This document shows, one piece after another, positions 28,053 to 36,904 of a stretch of 64,000 nt of DNA. The number at the start of each line of letters is the position of its first letter. Position 1 is the stretch's first letter. A model generated the notes under the pieces. The model saw only the letters and a program-made list of their open reading frames with translations. It had not been told where the DNA came from and searched no databases. The stretch is from Chryseobacterium formosense (GTDB lineage Bacteria; Bacteroidota; Bacteroidia; Flavobacteriales; Weeksellaceae): positions 434,001 to 498,000 of the forward strand of contig NZ_FPAP01000001.1 of NCBI RefSeq assembly GCF_900116415.1. The letters run 5' to 3'. Made by a program: the position numbers and the translations under genes.

Positions 28053-28274
28053 TTAATTATTCGGAACAAGCCGCCAGTTGTCACCATCTCTTACCGGCGG
28101 GTCAGGATCTACAATTTCTCCTGATGTTTTGGCAGAATCTCCTTTCATCATGATGGTTTTTTCTATCTGATCAGATTGCTCATCACGCACATTGATTTCC
28201 TCATCTCGATGGGTACAGTTTTGCATAAAAACTGAAGCTATCGTTATACTAAAAATTGGGATAAACTTTTTCAT
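28053..28274 (-). CDS. Small putative lipoprotein (73 aa)
   Basis: N-terminal signal with a lipobox-like FMQNC (Cys20), then a short acidic, probably disordered mature chain (about 53 residues) ending VRDGDNWRLVPNN. Function unknown. It is the first gene of the minus-strand operon that also holds the 55-aa protein, the MauE-like protein and DUF6520. A TAACTTTG promoter element lies 54 nt upstream. Confidence 0.65.
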   Translation of the reverse strand: MKKFIPIFSITIASVFMQNCTHRDEEINVRDEQSDQIEKTIMMKGDSAKTSGEIVDPDPPVRDGDNWRLVPNN

Positions 28275-28327
28275 TTTTAATTTTTTTGGTTGGTTATCCC
28301 GGCCGGATTGTATTAGAATTCTGAAGC

Positions 28328-28335
28328 CAAAGTTA
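28328..28335 (-). promoter_or_regulatory. TAACTTTG -7 element for the lipoprotein-MauE-DUF6520 operon
   Basis: Exact match to TAnnTTTG on the minus strand, upstream of the ATG at 28274. The -33 region is only TTTC about 19 nt further up, so strength is uncertain. Confidence 0.5.
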
Positions 28336-28515
28336 TCCGGCTGAAGCCACGAAAAAAACTACTCTATGGACCCATTTTAAAATAGATACGTCTCAATTTT
28401 AAAATTGATACAGGGATAAATAGCCTGTAAAGCCTTATAGATCGTGGATTGTAGCTTATCAGTTATAAGAAGCTTGCAACGCCTTGAAAACTGTCTTATT
28501 TAAACACAAAATGTT

Positions 28516-28523
28516 TAATTTTG
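28516..28523 (+). promoter_or_regulatory. TAATTTTG -7 element for the TPR/AraC regulator gene
   Basis: Exact TAnnTTTG match 28 nt before the ATG at 28551. No good TTTG lies 17-23 nt upstream, which suggests help from an activator or a weak promoter. Confidence 0.5.
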
Positions 28524-28550
28524 AAATGGTGAGGTTCTAATAATCAGTAT

Positions 28551-30260
28551 ATGAAAAAGTTAAATTACTTTCTCGTCCTGTTTTCTGCATTTTCACACCT
28601 GCTATTTTCCCAGAAAAAAAAAGAAAGGACTTTCAGTGAGATCAGAAAGCACTACGAAAAAATGACCATTGATGACATGGATGCAATGCCCTATGTGAAA
28701 TTGTATATCACGAAAGCAAAAAACGAAAATAACTTTCAGAGATTAATTCAGGGTTATAGAGATGGGAGGCAGTTTGACAGCCATAATAAAATCAAGTATG
28801 CCGACAGTGCCTTAGCGGTCAGCTTAAAGTACGGAACCAGTGATGACATCAGCAAAGATTATTTAAGTAAGGGAATCATCTACTATTTCTATCAAAAAAA
28901 ATATAAGCTCGCTTTGGATCAATATCTAAAAGCTTATCAATATTCAAAAGGATCAAATGATAAGTATCATCATTATAAGGTGATCTATCATTTGGGGATT
29001 GTCAAAGAACATTTGGGGTATTATGACGAAGCCCTTGAACATTTTCAGGACTGTGTTACTTTTTATTCGTCAAAACCAAAATATGTCCTTCATGATAATG
29101 AGAAGTTCAATTACAAAAAGGCTTATTTGAATAGTCTTCACCAAATGACCGTCGTCAACAGATATCTTAAAAACTTCGTGAAAAGTGACAGCCTTAGCCG
29201 GTTGGGCTATCAATTGACCTTAAATGATCACGATTTTGCACTTGAAAACAGTTATTTTCTTAAATGCATAGGCATCTCAAAATTTCATAAGAAAAATTAC
29301 GCTGAGGCAAAGAAAGACCTGGAAAGAGCATTGCCTGTTATTTTGAAGCGAAATGACTTCGCATGGGCTTCGGTCATTTATTACCATTTAGGCAAGATCT
29401 CCGAAGCTCAAAATAATGCAGGTCAGGCCATCCATTACTATGGTGAAATAGACAAGATCTTCGAAAAGCATCAATTTATACTCCCTGAAGTTTACAGGAG
29501 CTATCATTATCTTATTGAATATTATAAAAATAATAATATTGATGAGAGCAAACAGCTTTATTATACCAATCAACTTCTTAAAGCTGACAGTGCCATCTCA
29601 AAAGATTATCCTTATCTGTCCTCCAAACTTCATAAAGATTATGACCGTAGAACATTGATCGAGCAACAGGATGATATGGAGAAGTCCAGCCAAAGAAAAA
29701 TAAAATTTGCAAAGGCCCTCATATTCTCTGGAAGCATTGTCATTGGTTTACTTATCGTGCGTTACAGTAAAGACCGGAAAATAAAAAAACAGTATGACAT
29801 GCTTCAAAAAAGAATATCTGACGGTACTTATATTGTCAAAGATATTGTACAAGACGAAAATGTTGAAGACACATCAAGGAAAACCTCCTTGACACCAGAA
29901 ATGAGCATTGAGATCAGAGAAAAACTGGAAAAATTTGAACTGGAAAGGCAATTTTTGAAGAAAGGACTGACCGAAAAGGACGTTGCGGTAAAGCTATCAA
30001 CCAATTCCCATTATCTGTCGGTCTACATCAATGAACACAAAGGGATGAACTTCAATAAATATATAGCTGAGCTCAGGATCAACTATATCACCAATTTGCT
30101 CAATACCAATAACATGTACCTCCGCTTCACCATTGAGGCTTTGGCGAAAGAGTGCGGCATCGCATCCCGTCAGAATTTCTCGAACCTTTTCTTTGATATC
30201 AACGGCATACGACCGACCGATTACATCAAGAAGCGCAAACAGGAATTGGGAATTGCCTGA
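28551..30260 (+). CDS. Membrane-bound TPR-AraC regulator
   Basis: One-component transmembrane regulator common in flavobacteria. Order: signal sequence or first helix (1-20), periplasmic TPR-like repeats (about 60-370, e.g. YKLALDQYLKAYQYSK, YYDEALEHFQDC, YAEAKKDLERALP), a membrane helix near 387-405 (ALIFSGSIVIGLLIVRY), and an AraC-type double helix-turn-helix at the C-terminus (about 465-569: VAVKLSTNSHYLSVYINEH, then TIEALAKECGIASRQNFSNL). Signals sensed outside the cytoplasm would change DNA binding inside. It is divergent from the MauE-like operon and 46 nt before the RteC gene, so it may control the transport locus, element excision, or both. Confidence 0.88.
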   Translation: MKKLNYFLVLFSAFSHLLFSQKKKERTFSEIRKHYEKMTIDDMDAMPYVKLYITKAKNENNFQRLIQGYRDGRQFDSHNKIKYADSALAVSLKYGTSDDISKDYLSKGIIYYFYQKKYKLALDQYLKAYQYSKGSNDKYHHYKVIYHLGIVKEHLGYYDEALEHFQDCVTFYSSKPKYVLHDNEKFNYKKAYLNSLHQMTVVNRYLKNFVKSDSLSRLGYQLTLNDHDFALENSYFLKCIGISKFHKKNYAEAKKDLERALPVILKRNDFAWASVIYYHLGKISEAQNNAGQAIHYYGEIDKIFEKHQFILPEVYRSYHYLIEYYKNNNIDESKQLYYTNQLLKADSAISKDYPYLSSKLHKDYDRRTLIEQQDDMEKSSQRKIKFAKALIFSGSIVIGLLIVRYSKDRKIKKQYDMLQKRISDGTYIVKDIVQDENVEDTSRKTSLTPEMSIEIREKLEKFELERQFLKKGLTEKDVAVKLSTNSHYLSVYINEHKGMNFNKYIAELRINYITNLLNTNNMYLRFTIEALAKECGIASRQNFSNLFFDINGIRPTDYIKKRKQELGIA

Positions 30261-30306
30261 TAGTGGCATGAATAAAGGATTTTTTGTAATTTTCTAAAAA
30301 AAGGAC

Positions 30307-31152
30307 ATGGTAACAAGAACTATTTTTAGAAAGATCGCTCAATTGTATGACGAATTAGAGTTAAGGATCAACGAAGTGTATGACGATGATGAAGACATGG
30401 TCAAGGTCGCAGAGCGTTCACTGATACTGATCGATGAATCCATCAGAAAGTTAAAGGAGATGATCACCAACCATCATTTTGAAACCATCGCCGAAGAGGT
30501 TCATTTCTTCAAAAAACTAAAGCCTCAGTTCATTTCAAAATTCATCTACTATTCCACAATTTTAGACCTCGAATCCCATAAACCGAATGCCGGGAACAAG
30601 ACCTTGAAAAAATATTACGAGGCAGAACAGGAAAAACTCAAAAACTTTTATCTTGAACAGGCAGAATTTTACGGCTATTACCGTAGAGAGGCAACCTATC
30701 TCGACCATAAGGTGTTTGTCAGGAATTCATACGACCTGAAAATGAAATTATCATTCGGCTTCTACAATTTCGACACCAGCTTCACCACTTCTCATGATCA
30801 TCTGATAGCGAGATTCATGGCCAGCCAGCAGATGGACAAATACCTGAAAAAACAACTTGAAAACTTAAGTGATAATGTCAGTACTAAAACCTTGTCACCA
30901 TTGGTATGGTCTGCATCCAAGGTCGGTTTGATCGAATTGGTTTATGCGCTGTATCAAATGCGCTGTTTTAATGGAGGCAATATAGAACTTAGTGAGGTGA
31001 TCAAATTTGTAGAAAAATCTTTGGACACGGATCTGGGCAACTTTCACAAAACGATTTTTGAGATCCGCAACAGAAAGCAGGGGCCCACCAAGTTTTTAAA
31101 TCTGGTCACTGATCATCTCAATCAATATTTTTTAAATACAGACGGCGAGTGA
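30307..31152 (+). CDS. rteC: RteC-family excision regulator
   Basis: Homologue of CTnDOT RteC, a winged-helix DNA-binding protein that activates the excision operon after an inducing signal. Family features: an N-terminal helical region with ERSLILIDESIRKLKEMI, the central HFFKKLKPQFISKFIYYS, the YYRREATYLDHKVFVRN segment, and a C-terminal helical region ending RKQGPTKFLNLVTDHL. In CTnDOT it follows the two-component genes rteA/rteB; here the upstream partner is the TPR-AraC protein. Length 281 aa is close to the family. Terminated by a hairpin at 31164-31199. Confidence 0.88.
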   Translation: MVTRTIFRKIAQLYDELELRINEVYDDDEDMVKVAERSLILIDESIRKLKEMITNHHFETIAEEVHFFKKLKPQFISKFIYYSTILDLESHKPNAGNKTLKKYYEAEQEKLKNFYLEQAEFYGYYRREATYLDHKVFVRNSYDLKMKLSFGFYNFDTSFTTSHDHLIARFMASQQMDKYLKKQLENLSDNVSTKTLSPLVWSASKVGLIELVYALYQMRCFNGGNIELSEVIKFVEKSLDTDLGNFHKTIFEIRNRKQGPTKFLNLVTDHLNQYFLNTDGE

Positions 31153-31163
31153 TCAAAATTTTT

Positions 31164-31199
31164 AAAACCTCAGATATGTAAATTTATGTTTGAGGTTTT
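31164..31199. terminator. Terminator between rteC and the coupling-protein gene
   Basis: AAAACCTCA (31164-31172) pairs with TGAGGTTTT (31191-31199) around an 18-nt loop, followed by T residues. It lies between two convergent genes and can serve both. Confidence 0.75.
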
Positions 31200-31202
31200 T
31201 AT

Positions 31203-33203
31203 TTAATCTTTATTGATCAGATGTTTAAGATCGGGATCATTTGAAATTCTTTCCATTTCATCACGGATAATCATAAGGATATCAGCTTTAATATTTTTAT
31301 AGTTGGCTATAATTTCTTCCTGCATACAGTCGATTCCCTGCCCATCGACAAATGAGCGGATCTGAGGTATTCTTTGATAATTCTTTTCTTCCACAGAAAG
31401 TTTAACGGTGTCAACGACGATCTCTGAATGGAAAATTTTCTGTTCGATCCTTTCATCGAAATTGTCGGAAACTGCACCAACAAAAACGCCCTGTGTCAAT
31501 GTTGAGATCTTAGAGGCCGGGATCAGGCTGTCCAATTGTGTTGAAATGGATGTTGAAGTATCATTTCTATTGATGGAGATGCTTTGCCTTTTCTGCAAAA
31601 CCTTGCCAAACCTTTCGGATAGGGATTTTGCCGTTTCTCCAACCACCTGTCCACTGAAAATATTCCCGACGGTATTCTGGATGACCTTGCTTTCTTTATC
31701 CCCATAATCTCTTGCTAGCTGTGAGAAATCCTGAAATCCCAGGCAGACAGAAACCTTGTTGCTTCTGGCGGTAGCGATCAGATTATCCAATCCTCTAAAA
31801 TAGATGGTGGGTAGCTCATCAATAATGACCGAGCTTTTTAGCTGTCCTTTCTTATTGATCAGTTTGACAATCCTTGAATTATAAAGTCCCAGTGCTGCTG
31901 AATATATATTCTGCCGATCCGGATTATTGCCTACACACAAAATCTTCGGTTCTTTCGGATTATTGATATCCAACGAAAAATCATCTCCGGTCATTACCCA
32001 ATACAATTGTGGGGAGATCATTCGGGACAAGGGGATCTTTGCTGAGGCAATCTGTCCCTGCAACTGATCCTGTGCGCCCCCCTGCCAGGCATCCATAAAA
32101 GGGGAGAGGTAGTTTTCCAATTCGGAGTAAGAGGTCAGGATCGTGAAGACATCCTCATATTTCTTATTCAATAGTTCTATAGCGTGGGGGAAAGTACAGT
32201 ATTTACCATCCTCATAAATCTTCAGAAACCAAATGATGGCCGCTAAAAGGATAATAGGGCTCTCCACGAAGAAGTCGCCCTGCTTTTGAATCCAGCTCCG
32301 GTTCAGATTCAGCATAATCGTATAGGCCGCTTCATAGGCGTCAGAGATGTCCGTCATAAAGCTCGGATTTAATGGATTGCACCGATGACTTTTTCCAGGA
32401 TCATCAAAGTTGATGATGTAAAATTTAGGCTTTATCTGATAACCTTCAGAATGATGTAAAAGATGATTGTATGCAATGATCGAAAGATCATCAAATTTAA
32501 AATCGTAGATGTACATTGAGAATCCTTTTTCAATATGCTGTTTTATATAGTTGTTGACTACAGCATAGGATTTTCCCGATCCAGGCGTACCCAGAACAAT
32601 GGTAGCGCGAAAAGGATTCACTACATTGATCCAACCAGCATGCCATTTCCCCTGATAGTAAAATTTGGTAGGCAGATTGACTGAGAATTCGTTATAAAGC
32701 AGTTTGGTCTCCTGTTGGAAGCTTTCATTTTCACTATTGAATACATCATCCATTAAATTATGTTTAAGAAGCCTGCTCATCCATACACCAGCCATCATCA
32801 AGAAAATATAACCCGAACCAGTTGACAATATATATAAGGGAGCCACAAAATCCGATGACAGTTTTAAAAGGGGTATGCTAAAAAAGAAGAATAAAACGCC
32901 CAAACCTAAAGCAACCAATATCTTCTGCCATGTGATCTTTTCATTTTTTACACCTTTGGTACCAAGACAGCTCAGACCCAACAACACCATTACGAAAAGT
33001 TTTGAATAAATTGGTTTGCTGAATAAACCTGCTGCCCGATCAAAGTTTTGAAGCATCTTATTGACCAGCTCTAAACTCCATCCACGATCATTAAAAAAAC
33101 TGTAGCAATACCAATAAAAATGCATCAAAACCAATATCACACTGACGGCTCTCATCAAAGCCATTATTTTGGCAAGTCCCCTCAAATCGTCTTCTCCCTG
33201 CAT
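31203..33203 (-). CDS. mobC: Type IV coupling protein, VirD4/TraG-like (MobC)
   Basis: Inner-membrane ATPase that hands the relaxase-DNA complex to the mating channel. The N-terminus (about 15-160) has several membrane helices. Walker A is near residues 203-210 (GTPGSGKS), followed by YDFKFDDLS, INFDDPGKSHRCNPLNP and the Walker B-like SVIIDELPTIYF, then SVCLGFQDFSQL, all typical of Bacteroidetes MobC/TraG proteins. Full length, 666 aa. It is in the same direction as mobB and mobA, separated by a 95-aa gene on the other strand. Confidence 0.92.
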   Translation of the reverse strand: MQGEDDLRGLAKIMALMRAVSVILVLMHFYWYCYSFFNDRGWSLELVNKMLQNFDRAAGLFSKPIYSKLFVMVLLGLSCLGTKGVKNEKITWQKILVALGLGVLFFFFSIPLLKLSSDFVAPLYILSTGSGYIFLMMAGVWMSRLLKHNLMDDVFNSENESFQQETKLLYNEFSVNLPTKFYYQGKWHAGWINVVNPFRATIVLGTPGSGKSYAVVNNYIKQHIEKGFSMYIYDFKFDDLSIIAYNHLLHHSEGYQIKPKFYIINFDDPGKSHRCNPLNPSFMTDISDAYEAAYTIMLNLNRSWIQKQGDFFVESPIILLAAIIWFLKIYEDGKYCTFPHAIELLNKKYEDVFTILTSYSELENYLSPFMDAWQGGAQDQLQGQIASAKIPLSRMISPQLYWVMTGDDFSLDINNPKEPKILCVGNNPDRQNIYSAALGLYNSRIVKLINKKGQLKSSVIIDELPTIYFRGLDNLIATARSNKVSVCLGFQDFSQLARDYGDKESKVIQNTVGNIFSGQVVGETAKSLSERFGKVLQKRQSISINRNDTSTSISTQLDSLIPASKISTLTQGVFVGAVSDNFDERIEQKIFHSEIVVDTVKLSVEEKNYQRIPQIRSFVDGQGIDCMQEEIIANYKNIKADILMIIRDEMERISNDPDLKHLINKD

Positions 33204-33386
33204 ATTGTTTTTTTTAATGTGCGGTATGAATATAAAGGTCGTGTCGTCCGGCTATGGAAAATGGCAGTTAGCGGCTTTTGATGGCTGTGTTTGGCCATAA
33301 AAAATAAAACTTAAGATACTTACGGAAAACCGCATAATGACTTACATAAAATATCTTAATTTTAATCAACTTTAAATAAATATATT

Positions 33387-33674
33387 ATGATTGAATTTGA
33401 CGAAAATGATTTAGTCAATAAAGACTATGAAAACACTACAACACAGGGGGACAATCCTCATTATACAGCAATTCGTGACAGAGAGCGCGTGAATAAAAAA
33501 GAACGTTATGAGGTTGTTTATTTCTGCAATGCTTTTGTAAAAGGATATCAAGTACCAAAAACGAAAGAGAGTTTTCAGAAAGTCGAAAAAATACTAAGAC
33601 TTCCTCACGCCAGCAATATAGTGATGAGAGAAGAGCTGAAAAATTTTGTTGCTCAAAATTGGAATAAGATTTAG
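33387..33674 (+). CDS. Small hypothetical protein (95 aa)
   Basis: Unrecognised soluble protein: acidic N-terminus (MIEFDENDLVNKDYEN), then ERYEVVYFCNAFVKGYQVP and a helical C-terminus. It sits alone on the plus strand between mobC and mobB, with a hairpin after its end. The complete frame and a plausible AT-rich promoter region support a real gene. A regulatory or mobilization accessory role is possible but not shown. Confidence 0.6.
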   Translation: MIEFDENDLVNKDYENTTTQGDNPHYTAIRDRERVNKKERYEVVYFCNAFVKGYQVPKTKESFQKVEKILRLPHASNIVMREELKNFVAQNWNKI

Positions 33675-33695
33675 CTAAATAACAGAACTAAAGTA

Positions 33696-33736
33696 GGTAC
33701 TATCGATTAATTTCATTGCAATATAATCGTAGTACC
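33696..33736. terminator. Inverted repeat between convergent genes
   Basis: GGTACTATCGATTA (33696-33709) pairs with TAATCGTAGTACC (33724-33736) with one bulged base and a 14-nt loop. It lies between the 95-aa gene and mobB, fitting a bidirectional terminator, although no long T run follows. Confidence 0.55.
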
Positions 33737-33746
33737 GATTTTATCT

Positions 33747-35033
33747 CTATTGCCCTCTTCTACGTTTTTTCCTCTTCCTTATCTTATCTGTAAAATGCTC
33801 TTCCTCATAATTGTTGTTAGGCGATCTAGGTATCAATATACCCAGTGTTTCAATAAAGATGTCACTGTATTGTTCAGAATCATTGAGAAAGTCAAAGTGA
33901 CGATCATATTCTTCAGGAGGTTGATTTGCATTGGTTGGCTGCGATTTTTTTGTTTGCATTTGATCAGGTATTTCAATTTCAGGTCTAATGTTATTATTCC
34001 AATAATCATTAAAATTATTAGCAGAAAACTCTTTCCCCAATCTTGAGCCGTTCCATACTGTTCTTGATTTGTGATCAATAAAAGTGATTCCATAGATCCT
34101 GCTGTTGTCATTTTTACGGACAACGATATCAATTCCCTCTTTTTTCAATTTATTTTTAAATGCCTGCTCATCTTTTGAAGAATGATGAGCTTTAATAATC
34201 GATCTTTTCAAATTTTGTTTGACGAGTTGAACATTACCTTTGTTTTTACAGGCGGTAAAGTGTTTTTCGAGAGCATCGATTCCTGAAATTTTTCCAAACA
34301 AAGATGCCTTGACAGGATTTCCTGCCTTTTTTCCTTGGTCATCTAAAGGAAAATACAGCAATCCTTTTTTTGATTGGCCTTGTAATTCTCCCTCCACTTT
34401 CTCCACAGTAATATTAAATAGTGAAAGCAGCGCATTATATTCCCCTAACGATTGAAATTGGTAGTAGGAGGGTATATGTCGTATTACCGATGCAATCTGG
34501 CTTTTGATATCTCCGGATTTAAAATTAACCGGTCGAAAGATCTTTTGATTTTGCTTAGGCTGTTTCTCAACTGCGGATATAAGACCGAATTTCTTCTCCA
34601 GTTCCCGGCAGACTTTCATCGAACGGATCTTTTCAAATTGATCAGAGATCTTTTTTCCTTCTTCATCTACACAAACTGAAACAATATGGATATGGCTGCG
34701 GTCAATATCGGTATGCTTGAACACAATGAAAGGCTGATCGCCATAACCCATTTCATTCATATAGAGCTGGGCAAGTTCTCTGTATTTCTCGTCGGAAACC
34801 TTGTCTTTGGGATCAGGATTTAGGGAAATATGAAGCGTATGTTTTTCGGTATTTCGGTTCGCCAATAGGTAAGGTTCAAATGATCTCGCTAATTGAGCAA
34901 CAGAATACTTCCCGTCAGCTGTTTCAATCATTTTATTGGTCATCAGAATTTCTCCTTTATCCTGTTCCATTTTTGAATTATTATAGGACAGTGTGCCAAA
35001 AAGATTACTGCTTCTTCCAATTTTTGCGATCAT
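33747..35033 (-). CDS. mobB: Relaxase/mobilization nuclease MobB
   Basis: DNA relaxase that nicks oriT and stays bound to the 5' end. The HUH signature is FKHTDIDRSHIHIV (His107, His114, His116), preceded by the strand EKHTLHISLNP. The catalytic tyrosine is probably in the N-terminal part (Tyr17 of LSYNNSK, or Tyr43). Residues 130-430 are the variable C-terminal region with basic segments. It is encoded 1 nt after mobA, the standard Bacteroidetes pair. Length 428 aa is usual for MobB. Confidence 0.92.
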   Translation of the reverse strand: MIAKIGRSSNLFGTLSYNNSKMEQDKGEILMTNKMIETADGKYSVAQLARSFEPYLLANRNTEKHTLHISLNPDPKDKVSDEKYRELAQLYMNEMGYGDQPFIVFKHTDIDRSHIHIVSVCVDEEGKKISDQFEKIRSMKVCRELEKKFGLISAVEKQPKQNQKIFRPVNFKSGDIKSQIASVIRHIPSYYQFQSLGEYNALLSLFNITVEKVEGELQGQSKKGLLYFPLDDQGKKAGNPVKASLFGKISGIDALEKHFTACKNKGNVQLVKQNLKRSIIKAHHSSKDEQAFKNKLKKEGIDIVVRKNDNSRIYGITFIDHKSRTVWNGSRLGKEFSANNFNDYWNNNIRPEIEIPDQMQTKKSQPTNANQPPEEYDRHFDFLNDSEQYSDIFIETLGILIPRSPNNNYEEEHFTDKIRKRKKRRRGQ

Positions 35034-35034
35034 A

Positions 35035-35475
35035 TTACTCAGGATTTTTCAAATGCTTATGATCAAATTCTTCTGTTAACTGCATCACTTTTTTAAAGAT
35101 ATCGACCATTTCCAATGTCTGTCTCTCCAGTTTATATAGAATAGCAGCTGCTTTTTTCTCTGAAAAATTGGTGTATAACAGTTTAACCATCTGATTATAA
35201 TTGACCCCAACAGCCCGAAATTGGCTGTGAAAAGAGGTTAGTCTCATATAGAAATCCATTGTTCCCTTATCCACTTTGACAGTCTTGATCGTCTTTTCGA
35301 AAATACAGGCTGTTATAAAATGAGCCTTCACGTTCATTCCCGACTGGTCAAAAAGTTCAAGAAAGCGGGAATGCTCATGTTCATTAAATGAGATCGTATA
35401 TCGAATCTTGGCAGGATCCGCCTTTGGACGCCGTCCTGTCTTTTTCTGTGGTTTACCATTATGTTCACTCATCAT
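35035..35475 (-). CDS. mobA: Mobilization accessory protein MobA
   Basis: Small DNA-binding relaxosome component of the ribbon-helix-helix MobA/MobC type. Residues 1-60 are basic then RHH-like (GRRPKADPAKIRYTISFNEHE); the middle has VGVNYNQMVKLL, characteristic of mobilization accessory proteins. It is thought to help the relaxase recognise oriT. A tandem ATG (35475 or 35472) leaves the start ambiguous by one residue. The strong inverted repeat at 35533-35590 lies just upstream, the expected place for oriT. Confidence 0.88.
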   Translation of the reverse strand: MMSEHNGKPQKKTGRRPKADPAKIRYTISFNEHEHSRFLELFDQSGMNVKAHFITACIFEKTIKTVKVDKGTMDFYMRLTSFHSQFRAVGVNYNQMVKLLYTNFSEKKAAAILYKLERQTLEMVDIFKKVMQLTEEFDHKHLKNPE

Positions 35476-35532
35476 TTATCCAATTAATTTTTAAAACATC
35501 GACTTCGGAGATTGTTTTTCTGCCCCCTGCAA

Positions 35533-35590
35533 GGGCAAGTTGTTTTGAGCATCCGAAAACGTTTCGAGATGCCCAAAACACAACTTGCCC
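35533..35590. repeat. Long near-perfect inverted repeat, oriT candidate
   Basis: GGGCAAGTTG (35533-35542) pairs with CAACTTGCCC (35581-35590); the pairing continues inward through TTTTG/CAAAA, GC-ATC/GAT-GC and CGAAA (35554-35558)/TTTCG (35562-35566) with a 3-nt loop. The hairpin takes 58 nt with only a few bulges. It lies about 60 nt upstream of mobA and 540 nt upstream of traA. oriT regions of mobilizable elements usually carry such a structure next to the relaxase genes. A strong terminator is the alternative; no long T run follows. Confidence 0.6.
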
Positions 35591-36132
35591 CTTTAGGGTG
35601 AAAGGTTAGACCCATAATAGATTTGATTCAATTCAGTCTTACAGGTTCTTCCTCTGTTTAAAGGTTGATAGCTTTAAACCAGTCAACTAAGCTTTGACAA
35701 AGTAAACTACAATGCTTTACAGACTCTCTAAAGTTCATAAGGCCAAACAAATCCATTGTGAGTCAAAGACAACCACTTAGAAGCTGAGTGCAGCCGGATG
35801 TTATTTATTTGTACCAGAATGTATGCAGGACTGATGTATAGCAAAATCGTTTGAGTTCTTGAAGGCAGGCATTCGAACTTTCCAGACGTCAGTCAGGATA
35901 TCCGGAATGCAATAGCACAAGATAAAGATCGGTCAGGTATTCCAACCTGATGGAAGTACAGGATCCTTTCAGGAAGAACCCACTGACTTATTGAATTCTT
36001 GTCCTACAGTTGGAAGTCAGATATGCTTTCAATTGCCCAAGATTGCAGGAAAGCAGGATGTGATTTGAGCCTGCCAGCCAGCTGTCACTCTAGAAGTATC
36101 GTTAACCAATGTTCAACTAAAAAATCAAAAAA
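35591..36132 (+). other. Non-coding region between mobA and traA
   Basis: About 540 nt without a convincing gene. It holds several short inverted repeats, for example TCAGGT...ACCTGA near 35933-35950, and repeated GGAAGT/TTCC-type words. It probably contains the rest of oriT, the tra operon promoter and possibly a partition site for the ParA-like TraA. No exact TTTG-N-TAnnTTTG promoter was found. Confidence 0.45.
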
Positions 36133-36900
36133 ATGGAAACAAAAAAACAACCAGTCATTATCGCCTTTTCCACTCAAAAGGGAGGGGTGGGAAAAAGTAC
36201 CTTCACAGCATTGTTGGCAAGTATCCTTCATTACCGGTTAGGATATCAAGTCGCTGTGTTCGACTGTGACTTTCCGCAGTACAGTTTGATACAGATGAGG
36301 GAAAGGGATCTGAAAACAGTGATGCAAAATGAGGTATTAAAAAAAATAGCTCATAAGCAATTTACAACCATCAATAAAAAAGCCTATCCTATTTTCCAGA
36401 GCAAGACCGATACGGTTTTGCAAGAGCTTGAAGTGTATGTTGATAATTCCGAAGTTGTGCCGGATATCGTTTTTCTTGATCTACCCGGAACAGTCAATAC
36501 GGCTGGTATTTTGAGTACACTCGCCAATGTTCACTATATCTTTTCACCCATAACTGCGGATAGGGTCGTTATTGAAAGTACCCTTAGTTTTACGGATGTC
36601 CTTACCAATGTCCTGATGAAGAAAAAGCATACGGAGATCAAAAGCATACAGCTGTTCTGGAACCAGGTCGATGGTAGAGAGAAAACACCGCTGTATGAAA
36701 ATTACAATAAGGTGATCAAAGATCTCGGACTTCAATTGATGGAAACATCGATCACAGACAGTAAGAGATTTCGCAAAGAAGGGGAGAGGGTTGCAAAAAC
36801 TGTTTTCCGTTCGACATTACTGCCAGCAGACCCTAAGTTGATGACATTATGCCGGCTTGATCAATTTATGGAGGAATTTTTAAGAATTGTAAAATTGTGA
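36133..36900 (+). CDS. traA: ParA-like ATPase, conjugative transposon TraA
   Basis: MinD/ParA-type ATPase at the head of the tra operon in Bacteroidetes elements. The deviant Walker A is KGGVGKST (about residues 17-24), followed by VAVFDCDFPQ (Walker A') and DIVFLDLPGT (Walker B). A role in positioning DNA or transfer proteins is inferred from the ParA family; it is not experimentally defined for TraA. Length 255 aa is standard. The next gene starts 4 nt after its stop. Confidence 0.9.
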   Translation: METKKQPVIIAFSTQKGGVGKSTFTALLASILHYRLGYQVAVFDCDFPQYSLIQMRERDLKTVMQNEVLKKIAHKQFTTINKKAYPIFQSKTDTVLQELEVYVDNSEVVPDIVFLDLPGTVNTAGILSTLANVHYIFSPITADRVVIESTLSFTDVLTNVLMKKKHTEIKSIQLFWNQVDGREKTPLYENYNKVIKDLGLQLMETSITDSKRFRKEGERVAKTVFRSTLLPADPKLMTLCRLDQFMEEFLRIVKL

Positions 36901-36904
36901 AAAG

